A stretch of DNA of 47,611 nt. Source: Bradyrhizobium sp. Lineage in GTDB: Bacteria > Pseudomonadota > Alphaproteobacteria > Rhizobiales > Xanthobacteraceae. The stretch lies in assembly GCF_027307225.1 (NCBI RefSeq), contig NZ_DAHUXJ010000098.1:1-47611 (forward strand), read 5' to 3'. This document shows positions 19,369-29,070 of the stretch, piece after piece. Position 1 is the first letter of the stretch. Every line of letters begins with the position of its first letter. The notes under the pieces were generated by a model. That model was not told where the DNA came from, ran no database searches, and saw only the letters and a program-made list of their open reading frames with translations. Position numbers and translations under genes: made by a program.

Positions 19369-20084
19369 CGCGGGCTACCATCGACGCTGGGAGACGGGTT
19401 GCGGCGCTCGATCCAGTCGAGTTCGACGATCCAGCCGTGTCCCCCGGTAAGGCTGGAATGAAGGCGCGGCTCAATTTTCCAATACTTAGTAGCTTCGGTC
19501 AATTCTGCTTCTACATCTTGACCCTTTAAAAACAGCGCTTTCGCGCCCCTTTTGATTAGGGGTTCTGCAAAGGCCATCAATTGCTGTAGCGGAGCAACCG
19601 CGCGGGCGGTGACGCAATCGAGCGGGCCAGCGAGCCTATCCACAGTATCCTTGATATCCGCATGATGGATGACCGCGGCGGCTCCGGTCACCCGCAACGC
19701 CTCGCGCAAAAAGCCCGCCTTCTTGCCATTGCGTTCGACCAGATGAACCACCGCGCCCGGCCTATCGGCCAGCGCGCAGGCGAGCACCAGACCGGGAAAG
19801 CCGCCGCCGCTGCCGAAGTCGACCCAGGTCTTGGCGCCAGGCGCCAGCGCCAGGAGCTGCAACGAATCGGAAACGTGCCGGCTCCAAAGCGTCGGCAGCG
19901 TGGAGGGCGAGACCAGATTGGTTTTGGCCTGCCACGTTTGCAGCAGCGCGACATATCGATCGAGCCGGATCTCTGTTTCACGTGAAACAGGCGTGAGAGC
20001 CAAAGCCGTCGCACGGTCGGCGACAAGGCGCTGCTCCAGCGAGCTTTCCGTCGAAGGTTTCGGACGTGGGGCGGCAGCCCTCAT
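19365..20084 (-). CDS. rsmG: 16S rRNA (guanine-527-N7)-methyltransferase RsmG
   Basis: A 239-residue SAM-dependent methyltransferase (GidB) acting on G527 of 16S rRNA. The SAM-binding motif VDFGSGGGFPGL is near residue 89 and the family motif RNGKKAGFLREA near 118. The N-terminal ~30 residues before the methyltransferase helix are poorly typical. Within this region the codons for VSRET coincide exactly with a perfect parS palindrome at 19974-19989, so the DNA serves both as coding sequence and as a partition site. It is followed by parA in the classical rsmG-parA-parB operon. Confidence 0.95.
   Translation of the reverse strand: MRAAAPRPKPSTESSLEQRLVADRATALALTPVSRETEIRLDRYVALLQTWQAKTNLVSPSTLPTLWSRHVSDSLQLLALAPGAKTWVDFGSGGGFPGLVLACALADRPGAVVHLVERNGKKAGFLREALRVTGAAAVIHHADIKDTVDRLAGPLDCVTARAVAPLQQLMAFAEPLIKRGAKALFLKGQDVEAELTEATKYWKIEPRLHSSLTGGHGWIVELDWIERRNPSPSVDGSPR
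19974..19989. promoter_or_regulatory. parS site 1 (inside rsmG)
   Basis: TGTTTCACGTGAAACA, the exact 16-bp parS consensus recognised by chromosomal ParB. It lies within the rsmG coding region, about 1.5 kb from parB. Confidence 0.95.
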
Positions 20085-20096
20085 GGCGAATCGCTT

Positions 20097-20112
20097 TGTT
20101 TCACGTGAAACA
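20097..20112. promoter_or_regulatory. parS site 2 (upstream of rsmG)
   Basis: A second exact TGTTTCACGTGAAACA, 12 bp upstream of the rsmG start and 107 bp from parS site 1. Confidence 0.95.
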
Positions 20113-20117
20113 GGGTA

Positions 20118-20161
20118 GCGTTTTCGAGCGAAGTGGATACCGGTTCGCGTGAAGAAAACGC
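20118..20161. repeat. Short palindromic repeat gcgttttc...gaaaacgc
   Basis: The arms gcgttttc and gaaaacgc enclose gagcgaagtggataccgg and ttcgcgtgaa, with an inner pairing of the two halves. A variant copy with an extra internal hairpin lies at 32998-33066. I recognise this as a repeat frequently seen in Bradyrhizobium-type genomes; that statement is from memory. It sits between parS site 2 and the mnmG stop. Confidence 0.75.
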
Positions 20162-20173
20162 GTCAAACAAAAT

Positions 20174-22075
20174 TCAGAAGCGCGCTTGGCCGCCTGCGGC
20201 CGAGATTCTCGTTTTCCGTCTGGCTTCCCGCCGGAGGTAGGCCGCGAGAATGCCGAGTGCGGCCGGGGTCACGCCGTCCAACCGGCCAGCCTGCCCGACG
20301 GTGTGCGGTTGCGCTGCCTTGAGTTTGGTGCGGGCTTCATTGGATAGGCCCGGCACGTCATCAAAGTCGACGCTGGATAGAACCAGACCCTCATCGCGGC
20401 GGAAGGCTTCGACATCCGCCTCCTGGCGCTTCAAATAGACGTGGTATTTGGCATCGATCTCGAGATGGACAGCGATGGTCGGGTCAACGGCCGATAGCTC
20501 CGGCCAAATGGTGCGGACCTGCTCCCAGCCGACTTCGGGATAAGCGAGCAGCTCAAAGGCCGAGCGGCGTTGGCCGTCGCGGTTCAGCGAAAGCCCGTAT
20601 CGGGCGGCTTCATTCGGTGTCACCGTCACCGACTGCGCCCTCGCCTTCGCGGCATCCAGAGCCGCCATTTTGGCGCGGTGCCGTTGGGATCTCGGCGGCC
20701 CGACACATCCGAGCGCGAGGCCTTTGTCGGTAAGCCGCTGATCGGCGTTGTCGGCGCGGAGTGTCAGGCGATACTCGGCGCGCGAAGTGAACATCCGATA
20801 GGGCTCGGTAATCCCGCGCGTCACCAGATCGTCGATCATGACGCCGAGATAGCCGTCGGCGCGATCGAACACGACCTGCCGAGAACCGCCGGCCGAAAGC
20901 GCCGCGTTGAGACCGGCCACCAGGCCCTGGGCCGCGGCCTCTTCGTAGCCCGTGGTGCCGTTGATCTGACCGGCGAGGAATAGTCCCGAAAGCCGTTTGG
21001 CCTCCAGCGACGGGTCGAGTTCGCGTGGATCGACATGATCGTATTCGATCGCATAACCAGGACGGACCATCCGGACTCGCTCGAGCCCCGGGATCGAGGC
21101 CAGGATGCCGAGCTGGACCTCCTCCGGAAGTGATGTCGAAATGCCGTTGGGATAAACCGTGGTGTCGTCGAGGCCCTCGGGTTCCAGGAAGATCTGATGC
21201 CCATCCCGGTCGCCGAAGCGGACGATCTTGTCCTCGATCGAGGGGCAATAGCGCGGGCCGGAGCTTTTGATCTGGCCGGAATACATCGGCGAACGATGGA
21301 CATTGGCCCGGATCAACTCGTGGGTTGCCGCGGTCGTGCGGGTGATACCGCACTGGATCTGAGGCGTCGTGATCCGGTCAGTCAGGACCGAAAACGGCTC
21401 GGGCGGATCGTCGCCCGGCTGCATCTCGACCGCGGACCAGTCGATCGTGGCGCCGTCCAGCCGCGGCGGTGTGCCGGTCTTCAACCGCCCCAGCGTAAAG
21501 CCGATCCGCTCAAACGACGAGGAGAGACCGAGCGCCGGCGCTTCGCCGACTCGGCCAGCGGGCCAATTCTTCTCGCCGAGGTGGATGAGGCCTCGGAGAA
21601 AGGTCCCGGTCGTTACGACGACAGCGCCCGCACCGAGCTCGCTGCCATCGGCGAGTTTGATGCCTCGCAACCGACCCTCCGAGAGCAGAAGCTCATCGGC
21701 TTCGCTTTCGATGACGCTCAGATTGGCAGTTTCGCTGATCGCGGCCTGCACCGCTGCCGCGTAGAGTTTGCGGTCCGCCTGGGCGCGGGGTCCGCGAACT
21801 GCCGGACCCTTGCGGCGATTGAGGACACGAAACTGGATACCGCCGGCGTCGGCGGCGCGGCCCATCAGGCCGTCCAGCGCATCGACCTCGCGAACGAGGT
21901 GCCCCTTGCCCAAGCCGCCGATGGCCGGATTGCAGGACATCGCACCGATCGTTGAAAAGCGATGCGTCACTAGTGCTGTTCGCGCGCCCAACCGCGCGGC
22001 AGCGCTCGCGGCCTCGCAGCCGGCATGGCCGCCCCCGACAACGATGACGTCAAAGGATTCAGGTCGGGAAATCAT
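20174..22075 (-). CDS. mnmG: tRNA uridine-34 5-carboxymethylaminomethyl modification enzyme MnmG
   Basis: A 633-residue FAD-binding protein (GidA) that, with MnmE, installs the cmnm5 group on wobble uridine. The Rossmann motif [14 protein letters not shown] is at residues 10-23 and the signature [12 protein letters not shown] near 97. Further family motifs are the region around [16 protein letters not shown] and the C-terminal helical domain that binds MnmE. Length is as expected. It is transcribed away from mnmE with a 277-bp gap that holds a B-E palindrome unit and the third parS-like site. Confidence 0.97.
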   Translation of the reverse strand: MISRPESFDVIVVGGGHAGCEAASAAARLGARTALVTHRFSTIGAMSCNPAIGGLGKGHLVREVDALDGLMGRAADAGGIQFRVLNRRKGPAVRGPRAQADRKLYAAAVQAAISETANLSVIESEADELLLSEGRLRGIKLADGSELGAGAVVVTTGTFLRGLIHLGEKNWPAGRVGEAPALGLSSSFERIGFTLGRLKTGTPPRLDGATIDWSAVEMQPGDDPPEPFSVLTDRITTPQIQCGITRTTAATHELIRANVHRSPMYSGQIKSSGPRYCPSIEDKIVRFGDRDGHQIFLEPEGLDDTTVYPNGISTSLPEEVQLGILASIPGLERVRMVRPGYAIEYDHVDPRELDPSLEAKRLSGLFLAGQINGTTGYEEAAAQGLVAGLNAALSAGGSRQVVFDRADGYLGVMIDDLVTRGITEPYRMFTSRAEYRLTLRADNADQRLTDKGLALGCVGPPRSQRHRAKMAALDAAKARAQSVTVTPNEAARYGLSLNRDGQRRSAFELLAYPEVGWEQVRTIWPELSAVDPTIAVHLEIDAKYHVYLKRQEADVEAFRRDEGLVLSSVDFDDVPGLSNEARTKLKAAQPHTVGQAGRLDGVTPAALGILAAYLRREARRKTRISAAGGQARF

Positions 22076-22125
22076 GCCGCGTCTTCTATACCGCGGGCGT
22101 CAAACCCGAAAGTGGCAAAGCGGAG

Positions 22126-22291
22126 CTAGTGTCCCGATTCCGAAGTTCGTCGCATTTTGCGGAGCCACGTTTCGAACTTCGGAATCGAAAGGACACTAGC
22201 CAACCTATTGTTCTAGTGTGGCTTTGGTTCAGAAGTCCGCACCACGAACCCGCGGCACAAATGGATGCGGACTTCTGAACCGCCACACTAG
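22126..22291 (+). repeat. Two-hairpin intergenic element, B-E unit
   Basis: Hairpin B at 22126-22199 has outer arms ctagtgtcc / ggacactag and core gattccgaagttcg. After a 13-nt spacer (ccaacctattgtt) comes hairpin E at 22213-22291 with outer arms ctagtgtgg / cacactag and core ttcagaagtccgc / gcggacttctgaa. This is the only complete E hairpin in the window; remnants are at 8395-8420 and 41766-41785, both also next to a B hairpin. Confidence 0.9.
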
Positions 22292-22305
22292 CCCAAACGC
22301 AAGCC

Positions 22306-22321
22306 CGTTTCACGTGAAACA
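22306..22321. promoter_or_regulatory. parS-like site 3 (between mnmG and mnmE)
   Basis: CGTTTCACGTGAAACA differs from the parS consensus only in the first base (15 of 16). It lies 32 bp after the mnmE stop, 14 bp from the B-E palindrome unit. Confidence 0.88.
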
Positions 22322-22352
22322 GGGGCGTAACAAAGAACTGAACAAAAGTTCA

Positions 22353-23708
22353 CTATTTCCCGACGCAGAATTCCCGGAAAATCTTGTCCAGAATGTCCTC
22401 GACATCGACGCGCCCGAGCAGCCGGCCCAACGCATGAGCCGCGACCCGCAACTCTTCCGCGGCCAATTCGTCGCCAGCTACCGCAACCGCCAGACAGCGT
22501 CGCAACGCGTCAACCGTTTCACGCAACAATTCCCGCTGCCGCTCGCGGCCGATCAGACCGTCTTCAGCGGACCCAAAATAATTTCGCGCAAACGCTGTGA
22601 TTGCCGCGACCAATTCGGGAATGCCAACGCCCTTGCGCGCGGAAATTTTGAAAGCCGTCGCTCTCCCCTGCCCTGGACTGACCCGGGTCCCTGCCCGTTC
22701 ATTGGCCGAGTCGAGATCGATCTTGTTGCGAACCGTCCACAACGCCGCCGCTGCGGCATCGGGCTTCTGCTTGCTTCGCTCGTGGTCGGCATCCGTCACC
22801 CACAAAACGAGGTCAGCTTCGGCTGCGCGCGATCGCGCACGACGCACGCCCTCCTGTTCGACGGGATCGTCCGTATCGCGAATGCCAGCCGTGTCGATCA
22901 TCGTCACCGGATAGCCGTCGAGATCGAATTCAACCTCGATCACGTCGCGCGTGGTTCCGGCGTGCGGTGAGACGATCGCCACGTCGCGCCGCGCCAGCAG
23001 GTTGATCAGTGTCGATTTGCCGACGTTCGGCGGACCCGAGATCGCAACGATCAGGCCGTCGCGCAGCCGTTCACTGCGCCCCTGCCCCGCAAGCACTTCC
23101 TCGATCTCGGCAAGCAACGATTTGATTCTCGCCAAGGCCGGCGCAATCAGTTCCGTGGGCACATCGCCTTCATCGGAGAAATCGATTCCGGCTTCGATCA
23201 AAGCCGCCGCTTCGATGACGCGCGCTCGCCAATCGCGCGCTTTGTCGCCCAACAGTCCCTGCAACTGGCGCAAGGCCTGCCGCCGTTGCCGGTCCGTGTC
23301 GGCATGAATCAAATCGTCCAGCGCTTCGGCTTCGGTGAGATCGATCTTGCCGTTTTCGAATCCGCGGCGGGTGAACTCGCCGGGCTCGGCCGCGCGAATG
23401 TTCTCCTGGGCCGTGAGCGCGGCAAACAGCGCGGCCTGCACTGCGCGTCCGCCGTGAATATGAAACTCGGCGACGTCTTCTCCCGTCGCGCTCGCGGGCC
23501 CCGGAAACCACAGCACGATCGCATCGTCGATCTCGCGTCCCTCGCCGTCTCGCAGCAGCACGCGCGCGGCGCGCCGAGGTTCGACCGTCCTGCCCGCCAG
23601 GGCCTTGAGCGCAGGACCCGCTTGCGGACCCGACACCCGCACGACCGCAATGGCGCTCGGAGGCCGGCCCGATGACAGCGCAAAAATGGTCTGATCGCGT
23701 GGGTGCAT
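22353..23708 (-). CDS. mnmE: tRNA modification GTPase MnmE
   Basis: A 451-residue GTPase partner of MnmG in tRNA wobble-uridine modification. The N-terminal tetrahydrofolate-binding domain begins [21 protein letters not shown]. The G domain is inserted in a helical domain: G1 GPPNVGKST near residue 228, G2 AGTTRDV, G3 DTAG, G4 NKID. The C-terminal CVGK cysteine that is essential in the family is present. It lies 173 bp downstream of rho on the same strand. Confidence 0.97.
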   Translation of the reverse strand: MHPRDQTIFALSSGRPPSAIAVVRVSGPQAGPALKALAGRTVEPRRAARVLLRDGEGREIDDAIVLWFPGPASATGEDVAEFHIHGGRAVQAALFAALTAQENIRAAEPGEFTRRGFENGKIDLTEAEALDDLIHADTDRQRRQALRQLQGLLGDKARDWRARVIEAAALIEAGIDFSDEGDVPTELIAPALARIKSLLAEIEEVLAGQGRSERLRDGLIVAISGPPNVGKSTLINLLARRDVAIVSPHAGTTRDVIEVEFDLDGYPVTMIDTAGIRDTDDPVEQEGVRRARSRAAEADLVLWVTDADHERSKQKPDAAAAALWTVRNKIDLDSANERAGTRVSPGQGRATAFKISARKGVGIPELVAAITAFARNYFGSAEDGLIGRERQRELLRETVDALRRCLAVAVAGDELAAEELRVAAHALGRLLGRVDVEDILDKIFREFCVGK

Positions 23709-23808
23709 GCCCTATTTGGTCGCGGGTCGTTGAAAAGGCAATGCAATATGAGCCGATCTTGGAGGCGGCTCTTAAATGCTGCGGCTCCGGTCGCAGCAAA
23801 TCTTGCAG

Positions 23809-23841
23809 CAAAAAGGCGCCCCTGCTCGCGCAAGGACGCCT
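23809..23841 (-). terminator. Intrinsic terminator after rho
   Basis: Read on the minus strand, a 10-bp stem (aggcgtcctt pairing with aggggcgcct, two G-T wobbles) with an 8-nt loop is followed by TTTTT, 40 bases after the rho stop codon. It is a well-formed Rho-independent terminator. Confidence 0.75.
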
Positions 23842-23881
23842 GAAGCTGAGCCAATGGCCGAGTGCTCAATGGCTGAGTGCT

Positions 23882-25147
23882 TTACGTATTCATGGACTCG
23901 AAGAACTCCGAGTTGTTCTTGGTGTTGCGGAGCTTGTCGAGCAGGAAGTCGATCGCATCCATCGTGCCCATCGGATTGAGGATCCGCCGCAGCACGTACA
24001 TCTTCTTCAAGACCTGCGGGTCGGTGATCAACTCTTCCTTACGGGTGCCGGAGCGCGAGATGTCGATCGCCGGGAAGGTTCGCTTGTCGGACACCTTGCG
24101 GTCAAGAATCAGTTCGGAGTTACCCGTGCCCTTGAATTCTTCGAAGATCACTTCGTCCATACGGCTGCCGGTATCGACCAACGCGGTCGCGATGATCGTC
24201 AGCGAACCGCCCTCTTCGATGTTACGCGCGGCGCCGAAGAACCGCTTCGGCCGTTGCAGCGCGTTGGCGTCGACGCCGCCGGTCAGCACCTTGCCGGATG
24301 ACGGCACCACGGTGTTGTAGGCGCGACCAAGACGTGTGATCGAATCAAGCAGGATCACGACATCTCGGCCGTGCTCGACCAGGCGCTTGGCTTTCTCGAT
24401 CACCATCTCGGCGACCTGGACGTGACGCACCGCCGGTTCATCGAACGTGGATGAAACCACTTCGCCCTTTACCGAACGCTGCATATCCGTGACTTCTTCC
24501 GGACGTTCGTCGATCAGAAGCACGATCAGATAGCATTCGGGATGATTGGCCGTGATCGAATGGGCGATGTTCTGCATCAACACCGTCTTGCCGGTGCGCG
24601 GCGGCGCCACGATCAAGGCGCGCTGGCCTTTGCCGATTGGCGCCACGATATCGATCACGCGCGCAGAAAGGTCTTTTCTTGTAGGGTCTTCGAGCTCGAG
24701 GCGGAAACGCTCGTCCGGAAACAGCGGCGTCAAATTGTCGAAATTGACCTTGTGCTTGGACTTTTCCGGATCTTCGAAATTCAGCGTGTTGACCTTGAGC
24801 AGCGCAAAGTAGCGTTCGCCTTCCTTCGGGCTGCGAATGTGGCCTTCGATGGTATCGCCGGTACGAAGGCCGAAGCGGCGAATCTGCGACGGCGAAACGT
24901 AGATATCGTCGGGGCCGGGCAGGTAGTTGGCATCCGGCGAGCGCAGGAAGCCGAAGCCGTCGGAGAGAACCTCGACGACGCCTTCGCCGATAATGTCGAT
25001 TTCCTGGATCGCAAGCTGCTTGAGAATGGCAAACATCAGCTCCTGCTTGCGCATCGTGCTGGCGTTTTCGACCCCCTTTTCCTCCGCGAAGGCGACAAGT
25101 TCCGCCGGCGTCTGGGTTTTGAGGTCTTGGAGTTTGATTTCCCGCAT
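23882..25147 (-). CDS. rho: Transcription termination factor Rho
   Basis: A 421-residue hexameric RNA helicase. The N-terminal helical bundle (about 1-45) is followed by the RNA-binding cold-shock-like domain with DGFGFLRS near residue 65 and the RecA-like ATPase. Walker A is APPRTGKT near 180, with the LIDERPEE and [11 protein letters not shown] motifs and the Q/R-loop segment. The length matches the compact alphaproteobacterial form without insertions. The gene ends with an intrinsic terminator at 23809-23841. The 250-bp leader to hemJ shows no gene; autoregulation through it is plausible but not visible. Confidence 0.98.
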   Translation of the reverse strand: MREIKLQDLKTQTPAELVAFAEEKGVENASTMRKQELMFAILKQLAIQEIDIIGEGVVEVLSDGFGFLRSPDANYLPGPDDIYVSPSQIRRFGLRTGDTIEGHIRSPKEGERYFALLKVNTLNFEDPEKSKHKVNFDNLTPLFPDERFRLELEDPTRKDLSARVIDIVAPIGKGQRALIVAPPRTGKTVLMQNIAHSITANHPECYLIVLLIDERPEEVTDMQRSVKGEVVSSTFDEPAVRHVQVAEMVIEKAKRLVEHGRDVVILLDSITRLGRAYNTVVPSSGKVLTGGVDANALQRPKRFFGAARNIEEGGSLTIIATALVDTGSRMDEVIFEEFKGTGNSELILDRKVSDKRTFPAIDISRSGTRKEELITDPQVLKKMYVLRRILNPMGTMDAIDFLLDKLRNTKNNSEFFESMNT

Positions 25148-25397
25148 TGGGGTGGTCCTGTGGAGTGCTTAAGAGGGGGAGGGTGCGAGGCGGCTTCTTG
25201 GAGTGCGGAGCCTGAAGTCAGGAAGGTCCGCAGGTCTGAGCAAGGAAAGGGCTGGGAAGGCCTCAAACCTGATGCAGCGGCCGGTCCAACAAGGAAACCG
25301 GGACGCAATCACATCCGCCTGCGTAGGGTGGGAATTCGGCCAATATAGAAAATCGCCTGACCTTCCGCAAGACGGCGTCATGGCGCAGCGATGGCAT

Positions 25398-25823
25398 CTA
25401 AAACGGCTTGACGATCACCAAAATGACGATTCCGATCATCAGGATTGTTGGTATCTCATTGATTATACGATAAAATCTCTGTGAGAGATGATTTCGGTCC
25501 GCTGCGAAATCCTTGACCCAGCGGACAAAAAGGCCGTGGACCCCGGAGAGCACCAGCACCAGAAAGAGTTTTCCGTAGATCCACCAGCTGGTGAAAAGCC
25601 AATGCCCCGACCAGACGAGGTAAATCCCAGCCAGCCAGGTCACCATCATCGCCGGATTGATGATTGCTTTCAGCAATCGCCGTTCCATCACCTTGAAGGT
25701 CTCGGACTGCTTTGAGCCGACCTCGGCCTCGCAGTGATAGACGAACAGACGCGGCAGATAGAGCATGCCGGCCATCCAGGAGATAACCGCAATGACGTGC
25801 AGCGCCTTGATCCACTCGTACAC
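25398..25823 (-). CDS. hemJ: Protoporphyrinogen IX oxidase HemJ
   Basis: A 141-residue protein with four membrane helices, matching the HemJ family (formerly CopD-like) that oxidises protoporphyrinogen IX in haem synthesis in many alphaproteobacteria. The conserved histidine in WIKALHVIAVISWMAGMLYLPRLFVYH and a C-terminal lysine (VIVKPF) are in place; the motif is quoted in two parts here, ALHVIAVISWMAG and LPRLFVYH. It lies upstream of rho and borders the candidate replication origin. In related genomes haem genes often flank the origin, which fits. Confidence 0.88.
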   Translation of the reverse strand: MYEWIKALHVIAVISWMAGMLYLPRLFVYHCEAEVGSKQSETFKVMERRLLKAIINPAMMVTWLAGIYLVWSGHWLFTSWWIYGKLFLVLVLSGVHGLFVRWVKDFAADRNHLSQRFYRIINEIPTILMIGIVILVIVKPF

Positions 25824-25879
25824 CGGTCTCGCCTTTGTCGGAACGCATGAAACGTGATGAAGCTCGCCACGGATAGATC

Positions 25880-26200
25880 ATTTCAGGCCGCGAGTCCTGT
25901 TTCTCTCAACACGGTGAGACTTATCCGTGAAGAGCCCTTATCTAAACTAATAATTCTAGAATCTTAAGGTTTGAGTCTGAGTGACCGTGGATTGGACTCA
26001 CCCAACGACATCCGCTCGCTTCCGAGACTTTACTCACATCTATCGACAATTCCCGCACGGTTCGTGTCGATTGCCGTTATGCGAGCGGTTTCAATTCCTT
26101 GGACATTCAGCTAGTCAGTTTATGAAGAGACAAATCCACAAAACCCCACTAACGTTGTCGCGCCGGAACGGAATTATCCTCACGGGGAGCCTTGTGAAGA
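25880..26200. other. Candidate chromosomal replication origin
   Basis: A gene-free gap between leftward hemJ and rightward ppsR. It contains an AT-rich tract of about 76% A+T at 25936-25972 and four GANTC methylation sites within 108 bp (25892, 25959, 25973, 25995). TTATCC, the core of the DnaA box, occurs three times in the same orientation in and just beyond the region (25921, 26174, 26211). The best match is TTATCCTCA at 26174-26182, one base from TTATCCACA, and AAATCCACA lies at 26132-26140. parS sites lie 3.6-6 kb away, and gene direction diverges here. Classical high-affinity boxes are few, so this is inferred mainly from context. Confidence 0.6.
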
Positions 26201-26243
26201 AAAAAGCCGGTTATCCCTGATCGGATGACGGGACCGGCTTTTT
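26201..26243. other. Strong hairpin between candidate origin and ppsR
   Basis: An 11-bp perfect inverted repeat, aaaaagccggt at 26201-26211 and accggcttttt at 26233-26243, encloses a 21-base loop. The A and T runs would make it a terminator-like structure on both strands, yet it sits between divergent genes, 46 bp before the ppsR start. It could be an attenuator for ppsR or a boundary of the origin. Confidence 0.6.
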
Positions 26244-26288
26244 CTCGGATTGGCTCCACAAGGATTCACAGACCACACAGGCTTTTTC

Positions 26289-27125
26289 GTGTCCACGACC
26301 AGCAACTATTTTCACCTGCATCTGATATCGGACTCGACCGGCGAGACCTTGATCACCGTGGCGCGCGCCGTCGCCGCCCAATACACCAACGTGATACCCG
26401 TCGAGCATGTCTACCCGCTGGTTCGCAGCCAGAAGCAGCTCGATCGCGTGCTGACCGAAATCGAGGAAGCGCCCGGCATCGTACTATTCACGTTGCTGGA
26501 AAAAGATCTCGTCTCGAAACTTCAAACGAAGTGCCAGGAAATAAATATTCCGAGTCTGTCGATCATCGGGCCGGTGATGCAATTGTTCCAGGCCTATCTC
26601 GGCGCGCCGACGTCGGGCCGGGTAGGGGCCCAGCACACGCTGAATGCCGAATATTTCAAGCGGATCGATGCGCTGAACTACACGATGCTGCACGACGACG
26701 GTCAGCATGTCGAAGGTCTCGACGAGGCGGACGTGATTCTGGTCGGTGTGTCCCGCACCTCGAAAACGCCGACCTCGATCTATCTCGCCAACCGCGGCAT
26801 CCGCACCGCCAATGTGCCGTTGGTGCAGGGCATTCCGATTCCGCATCAGCTCGAAATCTTGACCAAGCCGCTGGTCGTCAGTCTGCATGCGACGCCCGAA
26901 CGTCTCATCCAGGTCAGGCAGAACCGGCTACTGAGCATGGGTGACCGTGACAACGACACTTACATCGACCGCCAGGCCGTGGCGGATGAAGTTGCCTTTG
27001 CGCGGCGGCTGTGCGCCAAGTTCAATTGGGCGCAGCTCGACGTCACCCGCCGCTCGATCGAGGAAACCGCGGCCGCCGTCATGAAACTCTTTAGTGATCG
27101 GCAGCGGCAACGGCTTCCCGAATGA
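26289..27125 (+). CDS. ppsR: Pyruvate,phosphate dikinase / PEP synthase regulatory protein
   Basis: A 278-residue DUF299 protein, a bifunctional ADP-dependent kinase and phosphate-dependent phosphorylase controlling pyruvate,phosphate dikinase or PEP synthetase. The opening [14 protein letters not shown] and the nucleotide-binding loop [15 protein letters not shown] are diagnostic. I prefer the GTG at 26289 because it gives the normal N-terminus ([11 protein letters not shown]); an in-frame TTG at 26250 would overlap the terminator-like hairpin region. Its end overlaps maf in an ATGA. It is the first gene rightward of the candidate origin, in the conserved order ppsR-maf-coaE-dnaQ. Confidence 0.93.
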   Translation: MSTTSNYFHLHLISDSTGETLITVARAVAAQYTNVIPVEHVYPLVRSQKQLDRVLTEIEEAPGIVLFTLLEKDLVSKLQTKCQEINIPSLSIIGPVMQLFQAYLGAPTSGRVGAQHTLNAEYFKRIDALNYTMLHDDGQHVEGLDEADVILVGVSRTSKTPTSIYLANRGIRTANVPLVQGIPIPHQLEILTKPLVVSLHATPERLIQVRQNRLLSMGDRDNDTYIDRQAVADEVAFARRLCAKFNWAQLDVTRRSIEETAAAVMKLFSDRQRQRLPE

Positions 27126-27730
27126 CGCTGTGGCGCGGAAAAGAGCCGTTGCTGTTGGCCTCGCAGAGCAAGGCGAGACAGATCCTGCTTGCCAATGCCG
27201 GCATCGCCTTCGAAAGCGATCCGGCCGACATCGATGAACGCGCGATCCAGAAATCATCGGGCCTGTCGGACCCCGGCGGGATCGCAAACCTGCTGGCCCG
27301 CGAGAAAGCCCGTGCCGTCTCAGTGAGGCGACAAGGACACTACGTCATCGGCGCCGATCAGACGCTGGCGCTCGGAATGCGAACTTTCAACAAGCCGGCG
27401 GGCAGGACACAGGCGGTCGAACAGTTACGCGCGCTTTCCGGACAGCGCCATGAGCTTCATGCCGCGGTCGCGGTCGCGCGTGACGGAAAGCTGTTATACG
27501 ATCACGTCTCGGTCGCGCGCATGACCATGCGTCAGCTCGACGATGCCCAGATCGAGGCCTATCTGGTGGAAGCAGGTCACGCCGTGACGTCCAGCGTCGG
27601 TGCCTATCAACTTGAAGGGCTCGGTGTTCATCTGTTCGAGCAGATCGAGGGCGACCACTTCACCATTCTCGGTTTGCCGTTGTTGCCGCTGTTTGCATTT
27701 CTGCGCGGCGAACGCTTGTTAGGCGTTTGA
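27122..27730 (+). CDS. maf: Maf family nucleotide pyrophosphatase
   Basis: A 202-residue Maf/HAM1-fold protein that hydrolyses modified or canonical nucleoside triphosphates to the monophosphate. The N-terminal [14 protein letters not shown] and the following DIDERAIQ segment are the family hallmarks; [10 protein letters not shown] carries the catalytic acidic residue. Which subfamily (dTTP/UTP or m7GTP) it belongs to cannot be told. It overlaps ppsR by four bases and its TGA precedes coaE by two. Confidence 0.9.
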   Translation: MTLWRGKEPLLLASQSKARQILLANAGIAFESDPADIDERAIQKSSGLSDPGGIANLLAREKARAVSVRRQGHYVIGADQTLALGMRTFNKPAGRTQAVEQLRALSGQRHELHAAVAVARDGKLLYDHVSVARMTMRQLDDAQIEAYLVEAGHAVTSSVGAYQLEGLGVHLFEQIEGDHFTILGLPLLPLFAFLRGERLLGV

Positions 27731-27732
27731 AC

Positions 27733-28332
27733 ATGATCGTCCTTGGATTGACCGGTTCGATCGGGATGGGAAAGTCGACCACCGCGAATTTGTTCGCGGA
27801 AGCGGGCGTGCCCGTCTATGACGCGGACGCCGCTGTTCATCGGCTTTACGAAGGCGAAGCCGTCGCCGCCATCGAGGCGGCGTTTCCCGGCACGACGGCA
27901 AATGGAAAGGTCGATCGCAACAGGCTTTCAGCCCGCGTGGTGCACGATTCCGCTGCGATGAGGCGGCTCGAGGAAATCGTTCACCCGATGCTTGGCGCGT
28001 CGCGACATCGATTTCTTCAAGATGCCGAACAATCCGGCGCGCCGGTCGCGGTGGTCGATGTGCCCTTGCTGTTTGAGACCGGTGGCGAAAAGCGCGTCGA
28101 TGCCGTGGTCGTGGTGACGACGAGCGCGGAACTTCAGCGCGAGCGAATTCTCACCCGCCCCAATATGACCGAGGAAAAACTCGACGCTATTCTGGCGCGG
28201 CAAATGCCGGATGCCGAAAAAAGAAAGCGGGCGCATTTCGTGGTGGATACCTCGCACGGTCTTGATCCCGTCAGGCTGCGAATTCGCGACATTCTGGCTG
28301 AGGCTGCTAAATTGCCCCCCCGGCGATCCTGA
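27733..28332 (+). CDS. coaE: Dephospho-CoA kinase
   Basis: A 199-residue P-loop kinase that phosphorylates dephospho-CoA in the last step of coenzyme A synthesis. The P-loop is [12 protein letters not shown] at residues 6-17, followed by [13 protein letters not shown] with the substrate-binding aspartate. The ATG at 27733 is the natural start; a TTG at 27727 overlaps the maf stop. coaA, for the first step of the pathway, is also in the window at 40797. Confidence 0.95.
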   Translation: MIVLGLTGSIGMGKSTTANLFAEAGVPVYDADAAVHRLYEGEAVAAIEAAFPGTTANGKVDRNRLSARVVHDSAAMRRLEEIVHPMLGASRHRFLQDAEQSGAPVAVVDVPLLFETGGEKRVDAVVVVTTSAELQRERILTRPNMTEEKLDAILARQMPDAEKRKRAHFVVDTSHGLDPVRLRIRDILAEAAKLPPRRS

Positions 28333-28358
28333 TTCGCCCGTCCTCGGCGGTCTTTTTC

Positions 28359-29063
28359 ATGCGCGAAATCGTTCTCGATACTGAGACCACTGGCCTTGAT
28401 CCCCTGCGGGGCGACCGGCTGGTCGAAATCGGCTGCGTCGAGATTTTCAACCGCATGCCGACGGGGCAAACCTTTCACCGCTACTTCAATCCCGAGCGGG
28501 CCATGCCGGCGGAAGCCTTTGCCGTGCACGGGCTTTCAACCGAATTTCTCGCCGCCAAACCGCTGTTTGTGGAGGAGGTCGACGAGTTCCTGGCGTTCAT
28601 CGGCGATGCGCCGCTGGTGATCCACAACGCCTCGTTCGACATCAGCTTCATCAATGCGGAACTCGACCGGATCAAGCGGCCGGCGCTCTCCAGGGATCGC
28701 CTGGTCGATACGCTGCTCCTGGCGCGGCGCAAGCATCCCGGCGTCTCCAACCGCCTCGACGATCTTTGCTCGCGTTATCAGATCGACAATTCACGGCGCA
28801 CCAAACACGGCGCGCTGCTCGATGCTGAGCTTCTGGCCGAGGTCTACATCGATCTGATCGGCGCGCGGCAGTCGCAACTCGTTCTGGCGTCCGAGTCGCG
28901 CGAGGTTCGTGTCTCCGGCGTTGGCGACATGCCGCGGCGACAGCGGGAAACTCCGCTCGCGCCCCGCGTCACCGAGGCCGACCGCGCTGCACATCGCGAG
29001 TTTGTTCTGACGCTTGGCGACAAGCCGGTCTGGAACGATTTCCTGCCGGCTGCCGCCGTTTAG
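28359..29063 (+). CDS. dnaQ: DNA polymerase III subunit epsilon (proofreading exonuclease)
   Basis: A 234-residue DEDDh 3'-5' exonuclease. ExoI is VLDTETTGLDP at residues 5-15, ExoII is HNASFDISF near 89, and ExoIII contains KHGALLDAELLAEVY near 148, giving the full DEDDh set. The C-terminal tail would bind the alpha subunit. It lies 26 bp after coaE in the same operon and faces secB, with 7 bp between the stops. Confidence 0.96.
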   Translation: MREIVLDTETTGLDPLRGDRLVEIGCVEIFNRMPTGQTFHRYFNPERAMPAEAFAVHGLSTEFLAAKPLFVEEVDEFLAFIGDAPLVIHNASFDISFINAELDRIKRPALSRDRLVDTLLLARRKHPGVSNRLDDLCSRYQIDNSRRTKHGALLDAELLAEVYIDLIGARQSQLVLASESREVRVSGVGDMPRRQRETPLAPRVTEADRAAHREFVLTLGDKPVWNDFLPAAAV

Positions 29064-29070
29064 GACAAAA

